DNA of 38,500 nucleotides from Tubiluchus corallicola. Its lineage: Eukaryota; Priapulida; Priapulimorpha; Priapulimorphida; Tubiluchidae. Made by a program: the position numbers and the translations under genes. Below, piece after piece: positions 1 through 11,104 of this stretch. The DNA lies in the NCBI GenBank assembly GCA_030141605.1, contig JAQGDQ010000419.1, positions 64,001-102,500 on the forward strand, written 5' to 3'. The notes below the pieces were generated by a model that was not told where the DNA came from, did no database searches, and saw nothing but the letters and a program-made list of their open reading frames with translations. Positions within the stretch are counted from its first letter, which is position 1; the number at the start of each line of letters is the position of its first letter.

Positions 1-9
1 CTGCCTTAC

Positions 10-198
10 CTCAGTAAAGGCTTCCCATTCATATATCTGTTCTTGCGGAGTAACACTGCTAATCTGTACCTCTGCACTGTCGATAGCGGTCACCATGGTC
101 TTGGTCACCCCGATTAAATCACCGCCCACGTTGATCTGTGTCGTGGTGATCATGCTGATGTTTGTCATGACACGAGTTGCTGATGCACCGGAGTCAAT
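10..198 (-). CDS. ADGRL: ADGRL coding exon 7: segment entering the GAIN region
   Basis: Residues 291-353, open only in the frame set by the previous exon. The start (IDSGASATRVMTNIS and onward) aligns by eye with the latrophilin segment that follows HRM (IKSGENAANIASEL). Acceptor tttacag before 198; donor gtaagg after 10. The gene continues beyond the left edge. Confidence 0.82.
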
Positions 199-3100
199 CT
201 GTAAACAAGTAAACGATAGATGAAAAATGTTCGAGAATAAACAACATGCAAATAAATATTAGAGAAAAAGAACACACAATTTGCAGATAATCAAACACCT
301 GGTTCAACTCAAATCGCAGGAATGACAAATTGCAAAAAACTCTGAAACAGGCCGGAGGGTTTGGGGGCGACCTAGGCCCCAAATGGGATTGAAATTGCGT
401 TTTTTGTGACCATAGAGAACCTCTAAGTGGACTTAAAATATCAGTTACCTTGTTTCATGCATAATTTAAAATACCCAACTATCAAGGATACATGATACCT
501 AATTGTCTCAAAAACGCCTAAGTACTGGCTGCTCCTATGCAAAAGTATATAAAAACTGTCTGCAATTGACTCAAATAACTCCACACTACATTCTATATTT
601 TTATACATAGAGATATACACATGGTTACACTGATGTACGTGATGTAAACAATGTGACGGCCTGCCAACTAGCGGTCAGCTTGTGAAATAATGTACTGGGT
701 CCGTAAAAATTTTCTCAACGAATTTACGTGATTTACAAAAATGGCACTACTGGTCTTCCAAAAACTCGGAATTCCACGTATCTGCAAAAAATTGTCATTC
801 CTGAAATTGGATTTTATTTTTGTTTAATCTTATTATAAGCAATGATGTTGTTTCTGGACAATCTACATAAGCTGGTTTGCACACTGCACCTATACACAGT
901 AAAATGGGAAAAAGAAACCATTTAATAGTACTCAAAATTCTTTTAAATTTTAAAGTATGAATTACAAATTTGAAAAACCTTACCAATTTAATTTTCTTAA
1001 CTAGTTTGTAACAGGAGTGCTTTATGTTTAGCACGAATGGCAAACATTTAACGAGCAAGTTAGGTAAGCAAAACACTGAATACCTGTTTAGTTACTTCAT
1101 TAACCCAGGGAGAAACACAGTTGCTGAGATCTGGACTCTCGGAAGCCCATTCTCCATCAAAACCACACCTCCAAATGGCTTCACCTGTTCATAAATGCAG
1201 ACAAATTAATTACAAAATAAGTAGCTCTGGTCAATTATAATCAAGCTTAATCTTTTAGAAAGCTACCGTCCGTATTTCAGTCCTATTTAGTAACGAGCAA
1301 TGTCCGTATACTCTAACAGTACAATTACCTATGGTATTATGTGGGCATGGCATAGTGGCTTTAGCTCCTGCAGATGTCTCTGGCCATGTAATATCACGAG
1401 CTTTCTTACTTCTACAGAAATTACTCTGGGCAGTTGTTGTCACCTTGCTGGTAGATTCATGCTTAGCTGTTGTAGTCTTAACAGCAGCATTCGATGATGG
1501 CTGTACTGTTGAACTGCTGCTACTTTCAGCATGTGTTGTTGGTGTTGTTCTGGGCTTTGCTGTAATAGAAAATTGAAAAAACTGCAAAACTAGATTTCAG
1601 ACATCCGTTTGTCGAATTACTGAACTAGTGAGTTATTAATTTTTTTATCAATCAAAATTCTTTTTCACGGCGGAATAACATTATATACTAGCCTGCAGGA
1701 ATGTTACACAAACTGAATTTACAAACCGAAACCAAAACCGAAAGTGCAATTATTGCCAAACCGAACAGAAACTTTCATTTCGGTAACATCCTTGCTAGTG
1801 CGCACAGCATCAATTTTCAAGATACAATTATAAAATTTACAGCAACAAAAGTTGCAAAACAAATAAATTAAAATTAGAATTGATGATGAACAAAGTAAAA
1901 AGAAATTAATAAGTCACAATTAATGATTTGATTTGAAGTCACTATTTCTAAAAGTTCAGTACTTGTTGATCTCGTAGTTGGCGTAGATGAGGTTGAGCTC
2001 TTTGTAGTGGTGCTCGTCGTCATTGTTGTTAAAACAGAATCTGAAAGTACCGTTTAGTACAATGAAACAAGTTTTGCAACTCAGCAAAAATAGCTGTAAG
2101 AACTGAAATGTCAACACATCACACACAATGAGCTTTTTCACAGTTCCAGCAATTGATGATGATCGTGAAAAGATGAAAGGTTAAATGTATCCGACAATGC
2201 ATTTGTGCACACTTGACAATGCCTCGCAGCCCATGCTGCTGTAACAGTCACAGTTTTAAGAGCTAGCTAGAACTTTACCTAGTTTGTTTTTTTCTTCCAA
2301 GTGAGTTTCTACTAGTAAATCACTCTATTCACAGATTAATGTATAATTAACTAAAGTCCACGCAAAACATCTGATGTTATTAAACTGACGCGGCACACAG
2401 CTTTGCTTTACCCACACCCCACGTGACGGTTGTAATTAACAAGTGTTGCTGTGGTATCCTTAACCTTTGACTGCAACTACACGTGCGGACAACAACACTG
2501 TGAAAACGCATATTTAGAATTTACATTGAAATTAAGTTTAAAATTTGGCTAAGCACACATTTCCTACAGCACACCACACAAGCTTATCTTTACACTTGAA
2601 AAACCAAGATATTTTTGTTAGTTAGAATCAGTTGCTACACTTCACGATAGCAGCGAACCCTAGACCTGGGTAATCTTACTGATATAATGTAAATTAATTA
2701 ATTTAAAGCATGCAGGTTATGAAATTCTTACTCCAGATTGAATTTCAAGTTTCTAAATTGTCCATTATGCGATGTGTGAATAACTGAGTGGAGTGCTTGG
2801 TGATCAAAGTTAAACAACACCACGCCTAGTCAGTAAGTGGATGACAGATCACATGCAAAACTGCCTCTGGATAGCAGCATTTGTCCTACTAACAATTCTA
2901 CCATGTTGAAGGAAGTAAAAATGTGAAGGAAGCAAAAAAATTTAAAGGCACCTCCGCAGTTCAGTATTACACCTTAAAAGAAATCAGGATCCAATCTTTA
3001 ACTAGAGCTTAAAACAATCTACTGAGTATACTCTATAAAAATATTAAAAGGAAACACACTATTATAGAATAGCCTACACCCAGAAGAATTATTATCACAA

Positions 3101-6100
3101 AAACATGTTGGATTTTGCCATTCTCTAGGCAAACTTCTTGCACAAAATACAGGCATTGAACTTCTCATATCAAAGGTGTTCAGTTGAAATGTAGTACACA
3201 CGTTTGAAAGCCTGTTCGTAAGCATAGTTGTAAACTTGAATTTTGAATGTTTATCTTAACATTTGCTGAGTTTTGTGTATCACACTGAACGTTGTATGTA
3301 GCACTGTACTTCAATTTTCATTTTCACAAACACGTGCACCGAAACATCATGGAATGTATGAGTTGTTCAAAATTATGTTCAGCTCTGATGTCAGGATTAT
3401 TTGGACTTACCAGCCGTTAATTATACATGTACTTTTACTCTACTCTTTAGCGTATTATTATAAGTGTTAAACTTATTCTCCGTACTTCAAAATGGAGTAG
3501 GATATGAGCAACCATCCCGTTCCTTTAAGAAGATTATCATTAATTATGTGTTAGACTCAGGCTTTGCCACAACACTGACAAAAATCCACATTAAAGTAGC
3601 TCATGCTGTTGAATACTAAAACCCATCTTGTTGCACTGAGGGCTCAGCGTTGTTCAAATTGTATACGACATACAATAACCTGTATTTCAACGATCTGTCT
3701 CTTATGATAAATGAAACTAACATAATTACGTAAAGCAGAAATGTAATAAAATACTGAGGTAAATGGTTATGTAAAAACTTCGATTACCTGGGTAACAATT
3801 GTAATGAACTTCCAGGTATTTTGGAGTCGTCGGACACTGGTCACCAAATACTTCACTGCTAGCTTGAATTGCGCAACTTCGTTTATTTTTACACCTGCAA
3901 ATCCATATTAAGCAAACACTGAACAAGGTATTATGGTCCACATATTTGCACATTAGGCCTATAACAAATCAATTAAATTCTGTATAAAAACTGGAAAGCA
4001 CGATCATTGTTTTGCTCCTTTGTAATTTTCTTTTATGTTACCATTAATACCTGCAGACAAGATCGGATTATGACCTTTTGGGGCCCCCGGGCTAATGAAA
4101 TTATTTGACCATATCAGATGGATCCCCCGGGCTAATGAAATTATTTGACCATATCAGATGGATCCCCCCTCTAACTCGGCCACAAGATGAGCAAGACGAT
4201 AAACAAACCTGGACTGAGGCTCCATAGTTCACAAATAGGGCTCAAAACTGGGGCCCTTTATTTCAAATAAATGGCTTCAGAAACCCAGACTCTTATCTCA
4301 AATAAGGGGTCACAAATAGGGGTCAGTTTTAAAAGTGGGTTTTCGAACTGCTTTTTAAAGTTGAAAATTTTTTAGTTTAATTAATTATTCGGGAACACAA
4401 AATATTAGAATTCAAGTCATTTTTTCTAAAAAAAAAGAAAATCTTTCAGCAAGGCCCTGAACTTTGGGGTTGCAGCCTTCCTATAGGACAATCCAGCCCC
4501 GCCTACAGAATGGTAAAGTACTGAGAGCTTTTTTATAATTGTATTTGAAGAAGAAACAGTTGAATTGCATATTTTTGTACTGCATATGTACAATATATAC
4601 ATTTCTTTCGACAAATTTAACTCAGACCAGTTCACAGGCCTAGTAATGCCACTGATGGCAATTTAGGAACATCAGAATGCAAAGTTCAGTGTACTAATCA
4701 AAATTACAAAGTTATGATTTTGAAAGAAATACAAATCCAGAATGCAAAGTTCAGTGTACTAATCAAAATTGCTAAGTTATGATTTCGAAAGAAAGTTAAA
4801 TCCTGATTTAAATGTGGAAGTTTCTAGCAAAGGTTGAAAGGGGCGATGCTGTGAAAAATTTACGAGCATCTTTCCTACATAAATTAATCCAATAAATTTC
4901 CACCCACGTGATTTTAACGAGTTTTTGCAATGGTGGCTGGTTTTAGTGTTCACACAGTGTTTACGCAATTCGCAGCTCATCGAAAAAGCAAACGCTTGAA
5001 AAACTAGGACAACAACTGAAACAAACAACACGAATAGTAAAGTACTAATGAAACAAAGAAGAATAGTAAAGTGCACGGGGTTAAAAAGCAAACACCGCGT
5101 AAACATGCATGAAACGGATTTTCAAAATATTAATGTCGACAGCCGCGCCATGAAAGAAAGCTGCATTTTGCAGACGCTCCAGGCATCACAGATCGATAAG
5201 CAATACAAGAGCACGGGCTGTAGAATATTTCAATAACAATAGTAACTCAAGGCGTACAGATGTTTCTCGACAAGCAACGATTCATTTTATTGTTGCATTT
5301 GAAATAGTACAGTGTGCGACAGAATGCAGCAGTCATACCACAATCCTGGTACAGATTAGGCAAAACAAGGCATCATTTATAAATCTTTAGAGCTGATGTC
5401 AACATAGCGCAATCTATTATCTTTCTTCCTACCATTTCCACTAACACATCCTTCTACCCTTCCTGTGTCATCTAACCTTTCTCCCAGTTCTTTTTTTGTT
5501 CACTTATCCATTCTTTTTTATCTTGTTCACATGACAGTGGGCTTATACAAGCCTTTGCTTCTCTAGCCCACTGCAGTACAATTATTCTTTTATGATAACG
5601 ATAGTGTATGAAACATAATAATTTATTACAGTATGACGTAATAATTTCGATGTCACTGTGTGCTTTATATTGTACTGAATGTGATAGTAATAATAAATAA
5701 AAAATAATAAAAAGAACTTTGAAATACATTTCAGTTTTGTACTACGTTACAGTAGAGTCCAGGTAATAAAGTCACAGGTAAAAAAGTCAGGAAAAAATAA
5801 AACAGGAAATAAGAAAGAACCCTAACCTTAAGATATTGAACAAAATGTGATTTTTTTCACGTACGTGTAACACCACTGTAAAAATGTATATAAATAGTGT
5901 TACCACGTTATGCATTGCCAGTTAATAACTGATTTAAAAATTTTCTGTTCTATTACTTTAATTGCTTATGATATTTAAATAAACTGTGACTGACGTCTTG
6001 AAAATGCGATGCGAGAATAATATTTCAAATCTTGTCATTGGGGTTTTACTTACTTCCGATATCATCACAGCTTAAAATAACTATTATACTTATTTGTTAT

Positions 6101-8581
6101 AATGCGTAAGCCAGCGTATCAAATCTAATAAGGCTGCTAAAAGTGTATGCAGGAGGGCACACTAATGAATATAGGAGAGTTTGGTACAACGAAGCTTGGT
6201 AGCGGCAAGTATGGTACAGGTAATTTGCTACTATGATCTTCATCTATAAAGAATTTTTAGTACTAGGAAAATCTATTGTAGGGAATGTTTGGTGGAAGGA
6301 AAATATGGCACAAGGGATGTTTAGTTTTAAAAAAGTGTATCAAACTTTCCAATACTAAACTTTTCCCATACTAAACTTTCATAGCACTAAATCGCTTACA
6401 TGCCATTTTGAACTTACAAGTACCAGATTTACTTGCAGCAAAAATGCTTGACAAAACTTCGTCAGTATTGCATTTACCAGTACCATATTTTCTCTGTACC
6501 CAATTTTCCATGTGCCAACATTTCCCAGTACCAAAAATTCCTAGTAGCAAAATTTCCTTCGTATCAAAATTACCAGGTCCAAATGTACCAAACTTAGTAG
6601 TGCCAAACCATTTATTATGCACCACTGGCCACAGTCAGAAATGCCACCAGAAACAGACGAATGAAGATTTTAGGCCTCTCACCTTTCAGCAACAATAATT
6701 CTGGCATTCCGTGAGACGCAAGACAGACTCCAGTCTCCAGTTACTCCATCCGGATTGCACAGTTTGACACTGAACCGTCCAAAATTTGCCCGGATGATGC
6801 GGATGAGGTTTGAATCCGGACAGGAGATTTCCAGAAAGTCATTCTCACAGGCGTAGGCTGTGAAGAATTGAGGTTTTATAGCAGGGCGCCCTAGACCACC
6901 TCCTGACGATTCTCTGGAAGCTGCGACGGCTGCAGGAGCATAGGCTACAGCGTCAGAGCCTGAGAAAAGAACAAGAGTTTTGAATTAGGTTATAGAATGA
7001 GTACATTATAAAAATGTGTTGAGCTACAGTTGCTAATATCAGCAAAATGTGTACTCTTTGACATAGCGACCTCATTAACTTTACATCATTGTCTGGAGTT
7101 TGAAAGTCAGCATGATATCTTGTTCTTGCGAGAAAGTACAATTTTACCTGAGAAATGTATCTAGCATAACGGGAATCTAAATCAACGTCAAGACTAAAAG
7201 TCAAAAGTCACAACTTTCAAGACTAAGATCGACACCGATGACGAAATTAAAAAGACATTAATAATACTATCAGATAAGTTGTACATAAGCTTACATTGCA
7301 ATGAATATGAACTTTTTAGACAGCTAAAGTTTAAGTTTAAATTTGTTTCTTTTCTCTAGTGCACAATCTATATCTATTTGCTCTAGCAAGCTTTACAATG
7401 GTTACAATTTTAACATCACATACCACCATGGTTACAATAAGTTTACGTATATATAAAATTATAAAATGTCTATAGTGGGCCCAAAATACATCAAGAAAAA
7501 CATTAAATTCATTAAACGTAAAATGTCAAAAGTGAATAATTCGACAGAATGATAATTTGGACCAGTAGTCAAAGGTATCTGAGAAATGCTAGATCAGAAG
7601 ATTGATCAAAGTGGTCACTTATCCAATAATCAAACAAGTTCACCTGTGCAAGTTAATCACCTAACATTTGAAACAGACATTTCAGGCACGTAAATAGCAA
7701 CTGGCAAGCAAATGCATTTAATTAGCATCTCTTGTTTCAGTAGTCACAGTAGAACCATAAACCAAGACGACCCGTTAATGACATTGTAAATTAGCTCAAA
7801 TTCTCTGGTTCAATACAGCCCAAGGACCGCATGGCACAAATTACGGACGTTTATCTCTCTACAGATATTCTGAAACAATGAGTCGTGGACTGGTCGTTAC
7901 GTAACACGAAGTTGCTTCAAGTCGGTGACCTGAGACATGACAATGGAAGGATTCTCTACTGATAGCGTGGCAAAATCCTTGGATAATCAATACGCGGATA
8001 TGCAGCAATTGCAATCGATTTCATGGCCGCCCTAGACATTATTGACACAGCGAGATGCACTGCGATGATTCAACGAGATCTGTTTGCTAGAGCTAAGAGC
8101 CGCAAAGGGGAAATGAATTCAAGTGCGCGTACACGCATTTCAAACAAAACACCCGCGCTGAAGTACATGGAAAATATAATCTACTGTACAGTACCATAAC
8201 GTAAATATACATATGTGACTTACGACCACAATATTTACAGTAAAGTATATACTATACTCTATGCATCAGCAGAAACGAACACAGGCCTATATATTTAGGC
8301 ATCCCATATGTTGAGGTGCTTATGCACAAGTTTGTATTTTCTTTCAGAAATAAGGTTTTTAACACTTCTAACTTGCACATTAAAATCTGTTTTACAGGGT
8401 GACGCTTATATTAATTCTACTCTGCATGCGAAATGGAGGTCAATTCTGTTCCATGGACCTAACGATTTTATTACTTGAATTTATGGATTCTGATTAATAA
8501 GTTTATAGATTATGTATTAATAAATTGTGTATTAAGAGATAATCATGTAAATGTAATTATAGTCCTATAATAGTTGACTTG

Positions 8582-8612
<31 letters not shown>

Positions 8613-11094
8613 TTGTGTGCAATTAATTTAATCTTTATTTTCAGAAATTAGATTTTGCTTAAGGCTACTTTAATTTCACGGATTTTATATATTGTATTTT
8701 TGTATAGACTTTCTTGTCTGAAATAGAATTATAAATAATCAAAAATCCAAATCGCTAACCAAGTTTCGCTAGACAACAATTTATGTAACACGTGCACTGA
8801 AAAATTCCCGTAAAATTGTCTAGTAAATTACTTGTTAGGCGAGAAACAGTTGAAAGCCATGAAAAGCATTAATAAAGAAGCAGAGCTTACACGGGCACTA
8901 TACAACCACAATGTAGCATAAATTTCACATCAAATAAAGTAAAATGCAACGTAATTTGCAAATGCAAAGATGTGTAACTCGAATACTCGTACACGTGTGA
9001 GCCTACTTCACTCTTTAAAAGTGATGGCATTACATAAAAGAAGTTATGCAGTTGGGCCATCAAATAATGACAAACATCTAAATTTAGACAAATTCCGATT
9101 CTGTGTTTTTAACAGTGGCGACAACCATGACAGACAGCGCTGTAATTTACTTCATTTTCATTATCATCTCTTTTTCACATCAACGGTCAACCGTTTGCCT
9201 CTTCCCACTGCATGCGCCAATGATTTTACAAGCCGCAACTTGACTTTACGACCCTAGCACACTTTTACCATTTTTCCATACTGCTACATCGGTTTATATT
9301 TTGGGTGGGGAGATTCGTGAAAATTTCCCATAATTATGTTTGACTAATATCGAGATGTTTAATAATTAATTTAGCCTTTATTTGATGAGCAATCATTTTA
9401 TAATTACGCAATAATCCCTGCTTTGTGAGCCGCCCACTTATTATGGAAATTTATGTCAACGTTAAATAGATGGTTTGCTAATATTTTAGCGAGCAACACT
9501 CAAATAACTCACAAAGCCGTGTAAAATTCCCAGTCTCTGAGATGAGTCATGGCTGTTTCTAGGAAATGACACTATTTAAAGACTGAGCGACAATAATGTC
9601 AGAGCTATGCAGGTGCGCAAAAACATGACAGTGAAATCATCTCTTCTCGCGGAACGGAATCCGGTTCTACTCCAAACAACCTCTTCTAAAATCGCCTTGG
9701 AAAAACAGATCGGGAGAAAAACCAATGGAAATGTTAATTTCGACAAATATGGTTTGTTTTAATTAGCAAGTAAACCCCCGCCCTCGCAATGACGTACGCG
9801 AAACGCTAGTAACACCCAGGTAATGTGTTCAAAAGTAGCCTCGTGCCTTGTACAATTGTCCCCTAGTGCACTCCATTCATCGTGGCATTGTCAAGAAAAA
9901 CGGGTCAGCGATTTCAAGCGTCTACAGAAATAGAAAGCGGGGCCGACATCTAGCACAAGCAAATACCAAAGTTATACATTGAGTTAGAGGTGAAACCTTG
10001 TTAACTAATTAAGAGCTTTGAAATAATCAGGTGAAGGAGGACAGAGCTACTGTATTATTTACTTCTTGTTGCATGACAAGCTGAACGTGACAAGGCTTTA
10101 AGTACGTGTATAATCAATAAATTACTAAATAAATTAATCTTTCTGTAACATCCATACTACACGAGAATAGAAAGCTATACCCTTTGCCTCCGAATATACA
10201 TGTAACTGACAACGTAAAATTATGTAAAACACTAAAAGGAGCTCGAAAGTTCAGCCTCTTTTGCCAGTGGACTGCATAATTTTGCATAACTGGTTTCGTT
10301 ATTTTTACGATTACAACAGAAGAAGTTGAATAACATGAATTAATTCTTGCTAAAAATTCTATATCCTGTACTTAAAACAGCAAAATTGTACAGTATAACT
10401 AAGATGATTTGTATCACTGAAGCAAGCAAGTTCAACGAACATTTTTTAACTTATATATATATATATATATATATATAAATTCTTTATTTGTCATTAAAAT
10501 GGTTCACTCATTATAATAAAATTGAGTAATCCTCAGCGTACTGTTAAAATAACAACACTGTTCAAGACAAATGCGTCCAGTGCAGACTAAAAAAAACTAA
10601 AGTGTAAAACTAAGGCCTAATTATATACAATAAATGAACATATTTACAAACACAATATTAAAATATTTTTACAAAACAATATTACAAAAAAACATTAAAT
10701 TTTACAAGACATATTTTACACTATATATACATTTAACATGACACAATTCACAGAAACATGTTTTACATTACATAAATTTTTTTTTAATTTTACATTTTTA
10801 ATCGTTTTATGGAGTTAGGGGCGGGGGTAGATGAAAATCAAGGAAATTTGAGACATGTCTTACTAAAACGCAGAACTGCCTATAACAAAGGCAACGAAAC
10901 CAATCTCCGTAATTATGTTCTATAATTTAATATATAAAAATGGGGTCGCAAAGGTGATAACAATAAGTACTCAAATTAACGAATAAAATTAATTAGTTAT
11001 ACAAAGTTAACCACATACCAGATTCAGTAATAGGTACAGCACACATAAGAGAACATAAAACCAGCAACAACATCGTCGTGGTCATCAGCAACAT
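10..11094 (-). CDS. ADGRL: Latrophilin-type adhesion GPCR (ADGRL), N-terminal part, 7 coding exons, 3' end outside window
   Basis: Predicted cell-surface adhesion G-protein-coupled receptor; only the extracellular N-terminus is here. Coding exons in transcript order: 11094-11019, 6959-6683, 3894-3788, 2040-1963, 1559-1329, 1184-1084 and 198-10. All have GT/AG borders and phases that join into one open frame of 353 codons. Order of parts: signal peptide (about residues 1-20), SUEL lectin domain (about 62-151, eight cysteines, ANFGR motif at 83-87), Ser/Thr-rich mucin-like linker (155-226), HRM domain (about 228-285, ending PDLSNC then SPWVNEV), then a segment resembling the pre-GAIN region of latrophilins. 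No olfactomedin domain is present, which matches invertebrate LAT-1/Cirl rather than vertebrate ADGRL1-3. GAIN, GPS and the seven-helix part would lie left of base 1. The family acts in adhesion, synapse and tissue-polarity signalling. Identification is strong; exact borders of the linker exons are less certain. Confidence 0.9.
199..1083 (-). other. ADGRL intron 6, largely a hAT-like MITE
   Basis: Non-coding. The left two thirds (317-803) is MITE copy A; the rest is AT-rich with no recognised feature. Confidence 0.75.
317..803 (+). mobile_element. hAT-type MITE, copy A (487 bp, long form)
   Basis: It starts CAGGAATGACA and ends TGTCATTCCTG, giving short terminal inverted repeats. The body matches copy B (37421-37742) and copy C (38252-38500) in reverse orientation over nearly its whole length. 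It carries about 130 internal bases (roughly 540-667) that copy B lacks. No clear target duplication flanks it, and the left tip seems to have lost about 5 bp relative to copy B. No coding capacity. Confidence 0.85.
1084..1184 (-). CDS. ADGRL: ADGRL coding exon 6: end of the HRM domain
   Basis: Residues 257-290. It encodes WRCGFDGEW, PDLSNC and SPWVNEVTKQ, the hallmark end of the HRM domain of latrophilins and related class B/adhesion receptors. Acceptor gaacag before 1184; donor gtattc after 1084. Ends in phase 0. Confidence 0.92.
1329..1559 (-). CDS. ADGRL: ADGRL coding exon 5: mucin-like linker and start of the HRM domain
   Basis: Residues 180-257. A Ser/Thr-rich stretch is followed by FCRSKKARDITWPET and MPCPHNTI, matching the start of latrophilin HRM domains (Cys, then WPxTxxG, then PCP). 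Acceptor attacag before 1559; donor gtaatt after 1329, phase 1. Confidence 0.87.
1560..1962 (-). other. ADGRL intron 4
   Basis: Non-coding; holds one very short hAT-like element at 1696-1794, otherwise AT-rich sequence without visible signal. Confidence 0.65.
1696..1794 (+). mobile_element. Very short hAT-like MITE (99 bp)
   Basis: Left tip CAGGAATGTTAC; right tip reads CAAGGATGTTAC on the other strand. Interior rich in CCGAAA/TTTCGG words common in hAT MITEs. The flanks CTAGCCTG and CTAGTGCG agree in 5 of 8 positions, possibly a decayed 8-bp target duplication. Confidence 0.55.
1963..2040 (-). CDS. ADGRL: ADGRL coding exon 4: Thr/Ser-rich linker
   Basis: Residues 154-180, almost entirely Thr, Ser, Lys and Pro, as expected for an O-glycosylated stalk. 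Acceptor ttttcag-like before 2040; donor chosen as AACAA then gtactg because only this gives the phase needed for the next exon. The frame is supported by composition and phase, not by a conserved motif. Confidence 0.7.
2041..3787 (-). other. ADGRL intron 3
   Basis: Non-coding. It holds a dispersed repeat at about 3010-3475 that recurs at 35880-36388. No conserved coding signal was seen in the remainder. Confidence 0.65.
3010..3475 (+). repeat. Dispersed repeat family 2, copy 1
   Basis: Shares ordered words with 35880-36388 in the same orientation: AAAGGAAACA, GAATTATTA, ATTTTGCCATTC, TGTACTTCAATTTTC, TGATGTCA and a similar end near GTGTTAAA. Both copies hold a small open frame ending in YYKC or YYRC at equivalent places. 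Class unknown. Confidence 0.65.
3788..3894 (-). CDS. ADGRL: ADGRL coding exon 3: C-terminal part of the SUEL lectin domain
   Basis: Residues 118-154. It contains CKNKRSC, VFGDQCP and KYLEVHYNC, the strongly conserved end of SUEL domains (usually FGDPCP and KYLEVxYxC). The family's DPC is DQC here. The exon begins with one base completing an Arg codon and ends in phase 1; both fit the neighbours. Confidence 0.93.
4084..4163 (+). repeat. Perfect 40-bp tandem duplication
   Basis: Two identical 40-base units, each starting CCCCCGGGCTAATG and ending CAGATGGAT, followed by another C run. Identity implies a recent duplication. Confidence 0.93.
4673..4802 (+). repeat. 65-bp tandem duplication, slightly diverged
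   Basis: Two adjacent units with period 65 starting CAGAATGCAAAGTTCAGTG; they differ at a few bases (for example ATTACAAAG versus ATTGCTAAG). Confidence 0.92.
6170..6610. mobile_element. Foldback-like element made of short GGTAC-type repeats
   Basis: The left arm (about 6178-6332) carries words such as AGTTTGGTAC, GAATTTTTAGTACTAGG and AAAATATGGCAC. The right arm (about 6345-6606) carries the same words as reverse complements, many times over at roughly 17-18 bp spacing (AGTACC or TGTGCC followed by A/T-rich bases). This is a long imperfect inverted repeat with subterminal tandem repeats, as in foldback transposons. Open frames across it have repeating residues because of the DNA repeat and are not taken as genes. 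Confidence 0.7.
6683..6959 (-). CDS. ADGRL: ADGRL coding exon 2: first two thirds of the SUEL lectin domain
   Basis: Residues 26-118. A Gly/Ser/Ala-rich spacer is followed by the lectin core: YACE, LEISCP, the family motif ANFGR (usually ANYGR) and cysteine pairs. The acceptor is before 6959 after a pyrimidine run; the donor is after 6683 (GAAAG then gtgaga). The exon ends two bases into the Arg codon that the next exon completes. Confidence 0.9.
8581..8619. repeat. TA/TG microsatellite
   Basis: A run of TA dinucleotides followed by TG dinucleotides. Confidence 0.95.
10452..10477. repeat. TA microsatellite
   Basis: Uninterrupted TA run of about 13 units. Confidence 0.95.
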
Positions 11095-11104
11095 GTCAGC
11101 TACC
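11019..11104 (-). CDS. ADGRL: ADGRL coding exon 1: signal peptide
   Basis: Coding from ATG at 11094 to donor GT at 11018. It encodes a short N-region and a hydrophobic core (LLLVLCSLMCAV) typical of a signal peptide, and ends in phase 1, which fits the next exon. An acceptor AG precedes 11104, so 11095-11104 is probably leader, and a further upstream leader exon is implied. If that exon ends at 15328, an in-frame ATG is created across the junction and adds four codons (MVAD) before this Met. Confidence 0.8.

Larger units (their letters stand above)
3895..6682 (-). other. ADGRL intron 2
   Basis: Non-coding, inside the SUEL domain codons. It contains two tandem duplications (4084-4163, 4673-4802) and a foldback-like element (6170-6610); the rest is AT-rich without a recognised feature. 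Confidence 0.7.
6960..11018 (-). other. ADGRL intron between coding exons 1 and 2
   Basis: About 4.06 kb without a supportable exon. It holds two TA microsatellites and two blocks of higher GC and CpG (about 7800-8170 and 9640-9960) that could be regulatory; this is inference from composition only. Confidence 0.6.

Noticed and set aside
5472-5729. 85-codon minus-strand frame in ADGRL intron 2
   Set aside because: No known domain and phases do not allow inclusion between the two lectin exons without other changes.
6371-6698. Open frames on both strands (84 and 96 codons) with repeating residues
   Set aside because: Periodicity comes from the short DNA repeats of the foldback element; no known domain and no splice context.
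8970-9257. 95-codon plus-strand frame
   Set aside because: No recognisable motif, lies in a receptor intron on the opposite strand, composition like surrounding non-coding DNA.
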